This document shows, in pieces, positions 60,382 through 64,000 of a DNA stretch of 64,000 nucleotides; positions within the stretch are counted from its first letter, which is position 1, and every line of letters starts with the position of its first letter. Both the position numbers and the translations under genes were made by a program. This DNA is from Fimbriimonadaceae bacterium (GTDB taxonomy: Bacteria > Armatimonadota > Fimbriimonadia > Fimbriimonadales > Fimbriimonadaceae), in contig JAHCHO010000004.1 of the NCBI GenBank assembly GCA_026129685.1, positions 186,001 to 250,000 on the forward strand, written 5' to 3'. A model generated the notes under the pieces. That model saw only the letters and a program-made list of their open reading frames with translations, did not search any database and had not been told where the DNA came from.

Positions 60382-61353
60382 GTCGGCAAGAATCGCCGCC
60401 TCCCGCTCGGGCGTCAGGCCCACCTTCAGCGCGTCGTCTCCTCGTTCTCGATACCACCGGAGGGTATCTGCGCTTGTCTCCGCCAACGGACGCAGGAGGA
60501 GCCCGTGGTCCAGGGCCTTGCGGATGCTCACGCCGGCCATCCCGTCGTCCGATCCCGAATAGGGAAGGACCAGGGGCAGGTCCGACCATGGTTCGACGGC
60601 GTGCCGTTCAAGGATCTCGGCCGGCGCCCAAACGATCTCGGCGACCGAGCCCACCGTCGATCGGACAGCTTGTAGAAAGGCCGCAAGGTGCATCGCCTCG
60701 GCCGGACCCGTGGCCAGGTAAGCGCCCGTGCGGGCGTCCTCGAGGGTGCCGACGCCAAACTCGGCGAGGTCTCGCACATCGATAAACTGCACCGGTTGGC
60801 GCGGACGATCGGGGGCGACGATGCGCCCACCCCGGGAGAAGCGGACCGGCCAGTAGGTGAAGCGGTCCGAATAGTCGCCGGGACCCACGATCAGGCCGGG
60901 TCGAATCACCAACCCGCGATCACCGAACGCGTCGAGCACGACGTCCTCGCACTTGGCCTTGAGCGCCCCGTAGTGCTCCATTGAGAAGGTCTCGGTCCAC
61001 GGGTCGTCCATCGTGTGCCGGGGACCGTCCTCGTCGCATCCGAGGGTGGCCCCGGCGTCAAGGACGGAAATCGATGAAACGAACAGATAGCGGCCGACCC
61101 GGTTGCGAAGGGCGTCCACCGACTTCTTCACCACGATCGGGAGGTAACCGCAGGTATCCACCACCGCGTCCCAGGCGCCCTCCAAGCGACCGAGATCGGT
61201 CGCACGGTCTCCCACCACCCGCTCCACTCCATCCGGGATACCGCCCGAGGTTTGGCCTCGGTTGAACAAGGTGACGGTGTGACCCCGATCCAGGGCGGTC
61301 CGAACCATCGTCTTGCCAACCCACCGGGTGCCGCCGATGAAGAGTATCCGCAT
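60352..61353 (-). CDS. NAD-dependent epimerase/dehydratase (extended SDR)
   Basis: A 333-residue extended short-chain dehydrogenase-like protein. The Rossmann start is atypical but recognisable (MRILFIGGTRWVGKTMVRTALDRGHTVTLFNRG). The region SSISVLDAG followed by EHYGALKAKCEDVVLDAFG holds the Tyr-x3-Lys pair (YGALK). The segment VIRPGLIVGPGDYSDRFTYWPVRFSRGGRIVAPDRPRQPVQFIDVRDLAEF-type (60760-60910) matches isoflavone-reductase/NDUFA9-like epimerases. The likely substrate is a nucleotide sugar or similar; not predictable. ATG 61353 is fixed by the Rossmann start. It follows the PDZ-hydrolase gene at seven nt and ends overlapping surE on the opposite strand. Confidence 0.82.
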   Translation of the reverse strand: MRILFIGGTRWVGKTMVRTALDRGHTVTLFNRGQTSGGIPDGVERVVGDRATDLGRLEGAWDAVVDTCGYLPIVVKKSVDALRNRVGRYLFVSSISVLDAGATLGCDEDGPRHTMDDPWTETFSMEHYGALKAKCEDVVLDAFGDRGLVIRPGLIVGPGDYSDRFTYWPVRFSRGGRIVAPDRPRQPVQFIDVRDLAEFGVGTLEDARTGAYLATGPAEAMHLAAFLQAVRSTVGSVAEIVWAPAEILERHAVEPWSDLPLVLPYSGSDDGMAGVSIRKALDHGLLLRPLAETSADTLRWYRERGDDALKVGLTPEREAAILADLGAGTDRPA

Positions 61354-61360
61354 CGTGGAC

Positions 61361-62704
61361 CTACGCCTTGGCCCGCTCGGCGGCCCAGCGCACGAGGAGG
61401 GAGATGGCCTCGCGATTGAACTGCGCGGCGGGTCCGCGACCCCAGCGCAGTTGGCTCTCGCGTTGCGTCGGCAAGGTACGAAAGGCGTGGTCGGTGTTCG
61501 CCAGTTCCATATACTCGGCGCTACCCGGCCGAACGAGATTGACGATCCGCACGATTTCCGGATGCTCCTGCCGCTCGGCCACGAAGTCCGATGCCCCCCA
61601 AGCGGCGAGCACGTCGCAACCGACCTTCTTCCAGTACGAGGGAAGGTTGATCCGACTGAGCTGGCGGAAGAACCGGAAGGTCCTCCCATGGAGGTACTTG
61701 CCCTCGGCGACCTCTCGGTCGATGAAAGGCGCCAGGTCCGGAGCCGCCCGCTTGGCCTCCGCCGGACTCTTGCCCTCCAGGTAGATCAGGCTGTACATAC
61801 GGCCGGTCTTCACGGCGTATTCCTCGGTTTCGGCGGGATCGCCTTCCCCCAGGGTCATTTGCCGGCGCGTGCTGTGCGTCATGTGTTCGGCCCAGTTGGC
61901 GACGACGGTGCCCATGACGATCAAGCCCCGCAGCTTGGTTTCCGAGGCCAGAATCGGTCCCATGATGCCACCCATGCTGTGCCCGAACACGAAAACACGA
62001 TCCGGGTCCACGAAGGGGTAGGTTTTGAGTGCCTTGATTCCTTGTCGATAGCCGTCGAGTTCGGTCAGGAAGTCGGTGTCCGCCGTGGGTCCCCCTTCGC
62101 TGTCTCCCTGCCCGGGCTTGTCGACCCGCATGGTGACGAATCCCGCCTCCGAAAAGCGATTCAGGATCAGGGAATAGGCCTGCTCGGCGCCCAGGGGGGC
62201 GTCCACGCTGGAGTTTCCCAGCCCTTGGATCAGGAGGACGGCGGGCAAGCGTCCGGCCTCCAAGGGTTTGGTGACGATCGTACGGAGCCGAACGTCTCCA
62301 GACCGGACCGAGTCATAGAGGACCTCGTAGGCTCCGCCGGGGTCCCGGGGCCGCTCGACCAGCCTAACCTCGCAGGGAACCCGCTTGCCGTCCTTCATCA
62401 AGCCCAGCACGAGAGTCCTTCCGGACGACTTCTTCGCGAGGAGTTCGACGAAACGTTCCACGCTGCCGACGCGCTTTCCGTCCACCGTCAGCAGGATCTC
62501 CCCGCCCTTCAGCCCGGCCAACTCGGCGCTTCCGCCCTTCGACGGGGAGCCGATCGCAAGGCCCTCACCGGGGGCGAGCTTTAGCTCCGCGCGCCGGGCG
62601 GAATCCAGGGGGTTAAGCGCTGCGCCCAACCAGGGTCTGCGCGGAAGGTCGTCGGACGCAACCAGGCACGCGGCCCCGAGGCAGAGAAGGGTCACGAATC
62701 GCAC
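61361..62704 (-). CDS. Secreted PDZ domain-alpha/beta hydrolase fusion
   Basis: A 447-residue exported hydrolase. A signal peptide (MRFVTLLCLGAACLVAS; GTG start at 62704) precedes a PDZ domain of about residues 25-115 (PWLGAALNPL; GGSAELAGLKGGEILLTVDGKRVGSVERFVELL). Then comes an alpha/beta hydrolase with a prolyl-oligopeptidase/dienelactone-hydrolase-type core: AVLLIQGLGNSS oxyanion region, nucleophile Ser in VFGHSMGGIMG, acid Asp in AWGASDFVAE and His in NTDHAF. PDZ modules normally sit on serine proteases such as HtrA, so this pairing is uncommon. A CACAAT hexamer ends six nt before the GTG. It forms a unit with the epimerase gene. Confidence 0.82.
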   Translation of the reverse strand: MRFVTLLCLGAACLVASDDLPRRPWLGAALNPLDSARRAELKLAPGEGLAIGSPSKGGSAELAGLKGGEILLTVDGKRVGSVERFVELLAKKSSGRTLVLGLMKDGKRVPCEVRLVERPRDPGGAYEVLYDSVRSGDVRLRTIVTKPLEAGRLPAVLLIQGLGNSSVDAPLGAEQAYSLILNRFSEAGFVTMRVDKPGQGDSEGGPTADTDFLTELDGYRQGIKALKTYPFVDPDRVFVFGHSMGGIMGPILASETKLRGLIVMGTVVANWAEHMTHSTRRQMTLGEGDPAETEEYAVKTGRMYSLIYLEGKSPAEAKRAAPDLAPFIDREVAEGKYLHGRTFRFFRQLSRINLPSYWKKVGCDVLAAWGASDFVAERQEHPEIVRIVNLVRPGSAEYMELANTDHAFRTLPTQRESQLRWGRGPAAQFNREAISLLVRWAAERAKA

Positions 62705-62710
62705 AAGAGG

Positions 62711-62716
62711 ATTGTG
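62711..62716 (-). promoter_or_regulatory. -10-like CACAAT before the PDZ-hydrolase gene
   Basis: CACAAT is followed by six nt (CCTCTT) and the GTG start, which would place the transcript 5' end on the G of the GTG. The same hexamer precedes moxR. Confidence 0.4.
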
Positions 62717-62755
62717 GCGTTTGCGCTCGGCGGAGCGTTCTCCGATCTTCCTCGG

Positions 62756-63580
62756 TTACTCCTGGGACCAGAAACGGGTCGGCAGCTTGAACCGTCGCTC
62801 GATCTTCGCACGTTCCGGGGTGATCCAAGCGACGCGCCCCGAAGCGAAGAGCACCCGAATGCCGCTGGGATGGCGGGCACCACCGTTCTGCTCGAACCTC
62901 CCGCCCGCGGTGCCCGGGAAGGCGAGCCGCGTCACGTGGGTGGCCTCGGGGCCGATCGTCCGGCCGTTCCCGCCCTCGAAGCCGATCACAAAGCCGTCCA
63001 GCGGAGACGGCTTCCCGTCGTGGTCGAGGAGAGGGTTCGGGTTGTAGGTGTCGCGGGCGCCGTGATTCGCGGTTTCGGAGACCACCACCCCGACGTCCGG
63101 GTTCTCGAGCGAGGAGAACGCGGCGGCTCCGCGCGGGGCGAAGAGTCCGTAGCTGGACTCGAAGTTCTTCGCCCGGTCGAGCAGATGCTGGGTCGGAACG
63201 TTCTCATCCGGGCTCGAAGCGGGGCACTTGAACGAGGCGCGCTCGCTCATGTACGGTTGCGTCTGGGTCGCCCATGTGATCGCGCGCTTTTCGACAAGGA
63301 GCGGAGCCTCCACCCCCCCGACGTCCACGTGCGTGGGCGGGAATCGATCGTTGTTCTCCTCGCGGTAGAGCAGGAGCGCCTGGGAGATCGCCTTCAGGTT
63401 TCCCGTGCAGGTGTGTTCCCAGGCCTGGGCGCGGAGCATCCCGTACACCGGAATGGCGATCGCGATCAGCACGGCGAACACCGCGAGGAGAATGCGAAGG
63501 TCTCTCCCGGACAGGTGGCTGCGACCAACGCTGGAGCCTTCCGGCTCGTCCGCGTCGAAGGCGGCCGGCCACGGGAGCAT
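62756..63580 (-). CDS. Pilin-like membrane protein related to DUF1559-type pseudopilins
   Basis: A 274-residue protein with one membrane helix at about residues 30-48 (ILLAVFAVLIAIAIPVYGML) continuing into RAQAWEHTCTGNLKAISQALLLYREENNDRFP, as in type II secretion pseudopilins and DUF1559 proteins of Planctomycetes/Armatimonadota. The C-terminal HPSGIRVLFASGRVAWI resembles the H-x9-DG end motif. It lacks a recognisable prepilin peptidase site (G or A followed by FTLIE-like), and 29 polar residues precede the helix, so it may not be processed or assembled into a pilus. ATG 63580 overlaps the LCP gene stop (TGATG). Confidence 0.7.
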   Translation of the reverse strand: MLPWPAAFDADEPEGSSVGRSHLSGRDLRILLAVFAVLIAIAIPVYGMLRAQAWEHTCTGNLKAISQALLLYREENNDRFPPTHVDVGGVEAPLLVEKRAITWATQTQPYMSERASFKCPASSPDENVPTQHLLDRAKNFESSYGLFAPRGAAAFSSLENPDVGVVVSETANHGARDTYNPNPLLDHDGKPSPLDGFVIGFEGGNGRTIGPEATHVTRLAFPGTAGGRFEQNGGARHPSGIRVLFASGRVAWITPERAKIERRFKLPTRFWSQE

Positions 63581-64000
63581 CAGTGGTTCGCCAGCCTCGA
63601 GGTGTAGTGCTTCGGTGCGAAATCGAACTCGGCCAGCGTGTTGGGGAGTTTCGACTCGTCCACTTGCAGGTCGTAACCTTTGAGTTCGATCACGGGGACG
63701 ACGCCCATTCGGATGTTCTCGTTGGCGACGCCACGGGCGAAGCGGGCGAGCGCCGCCACCTCGTCCGGGCTGAGCTCGCCGCCAAGGAGGTTGACCGTCT
63801 GATCCGCCAACCGGTTGAGCAGTTGCGGCTTAGCCATGACGGCGTCCTTGAAGGAAAGCATGAACTCCTTCTGCCGCTCCTGACGGGCGAAGTCGCTGTC
63901 CGAATGACGGAAGCGGACGAAGCACATCGCGTTGTAGCCGTCCAACGTTTGGCGGCCCGGCTTGAGGTCGATGTATAGGTCGCCGGCGCGATCGGTCCAC
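63580..64000 (-). CDS. LytR-CpsA-Psr (LCP) family protein, C-terminal part
   Basis: C-terminal about 139 residues of an LCP phosphotransferase, an enzyme family attaching glycopolymers to peptidoglycan; the 5' part lies beyond the window. The open frame runs to the edge and reads IDLKPGRQTLDGYNAMCFVR then FRHSDSDFARQERQKEFML, the LCP Arg-rich lipid/pyrophosphate-binding block. The TTG at 63945 is internal, not a start. After the catalytic block comes a short helical C-terminus ending LPNTLAEFDFAPKHYTSRLANH. Stop overlaps the pilin-like gene start (TGATG). Confidence 0.88.
   Translation of the reverse strand, partial: WTDRAGDLYIDLKPGRQTLDGYNAMCFVRFRHSDSDFARQERQKEFMLSFKDAVMAKPQLLNRLADQTVNLLGGELSPDEVAALARFARGVANENIRMGVVPVIELKGYDLQVDESKLPNTLAEFDFAPKHYTSRLANH

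Noticed and set aside
1-64000. CRISPR arrays, prophage, integrases, insertion sequences, rRNA, tRNA and known riboswitches.
   Set aside because: No regular direct repeats, recombinase motifs or RNA-gene signatures were found by reading the gaps; covariance-model and tRNA searches could not be run.

Overview
High-GC bacterial chromosome segment with dense gene packing, many 1-17 nt overlaps between neighbours, and no rRNA, tRNA, CRISPR array, phage or insertion sequence that I could find. Two very large secreted proteins end in the same dockerin-like module (paired NGD.NGDN...DFL.LR.AFGS repeats). Together with a GerMN protein beside a cell-wall amidase, a DUF2961 enzyme, a CBM9-like protein and a pilin-like protein next to an LCP protein, this points to Armatimonadota, probably Fimbriimonadia. 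The lineage is inferred from protein character only; no marker gene was aligned.

Left part (1-12 kb): a Ycf46-type AAA ATPase cut by the window edge; a VOC protein; a copper unit csoR-copZ-copA with two near-identical operators; a beta-oxidation/electron-transfer operon (FadN-type dehydrogenase/hydratase, etfB, etfA, an asparaginase-like Ntn hydrolase); and, on the plus strand, a secreted beta-propeller protein with a dockerin-like tail.

Middle (12-26 kb, all minus strand): a run that begins with ferredoxin-dependent arylpyruvate oxidation (iorA, then an IorB subunit fused to a complete ADP-forming acyl-CoA synthetase), continues with formate-tetrahydrofolate ligase and a molybdopterin formate dehydrogenase, and ends with a sugar isomerase-like TIM barrel, a PhyH-family oxygenase, a DUF2961/GH172-like enzyme and two small envelope proteins. 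I read the first four genes as a possible module in which arylpyruvate oxidation supplies ATP and reduced ferredoxin beside a formate/one-carbon branch. This fusion is the most unusual metabolic feature of the window.

26-44 kb: glyS; a secreted TPR-like gene next to a probably broken secreted gene (G10 tract plus stop); a YdeP-type molybdopterin oxidoreductase; a moxR-DUF58-transglutaminase-holA operon; and a divergent glutamate synthase with an enlarged Fe-S loop.

44-64 kb: envelope genes (ThuA, amidase, GerMN, M50 protease, PAP2), a 1262-residue sialidase/BNR-type propeller with a dockerin-like tail, a quinone reductase-like protein, era, a 1129-residue cytoplasmic glycosidase-like protein wrapped in RNase E-like charged tails, a HAD phosphatase, a CBM9 protein, class II aldolase, a 62-residue protein paired with surE, an epimerase, a PDZ-alpha/beta hydrolase fusion, a pilin-like protein and a truncated LCP gene.

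Regulation: several first genes of transcription units have a -10-like hexamer ending 6-8 nt before the start codon and no Shine-Dalgarno, suggesting widespread leaderless transcription. In several cases this moves the likely start downstream of the first in-frame ATG or other start codon.
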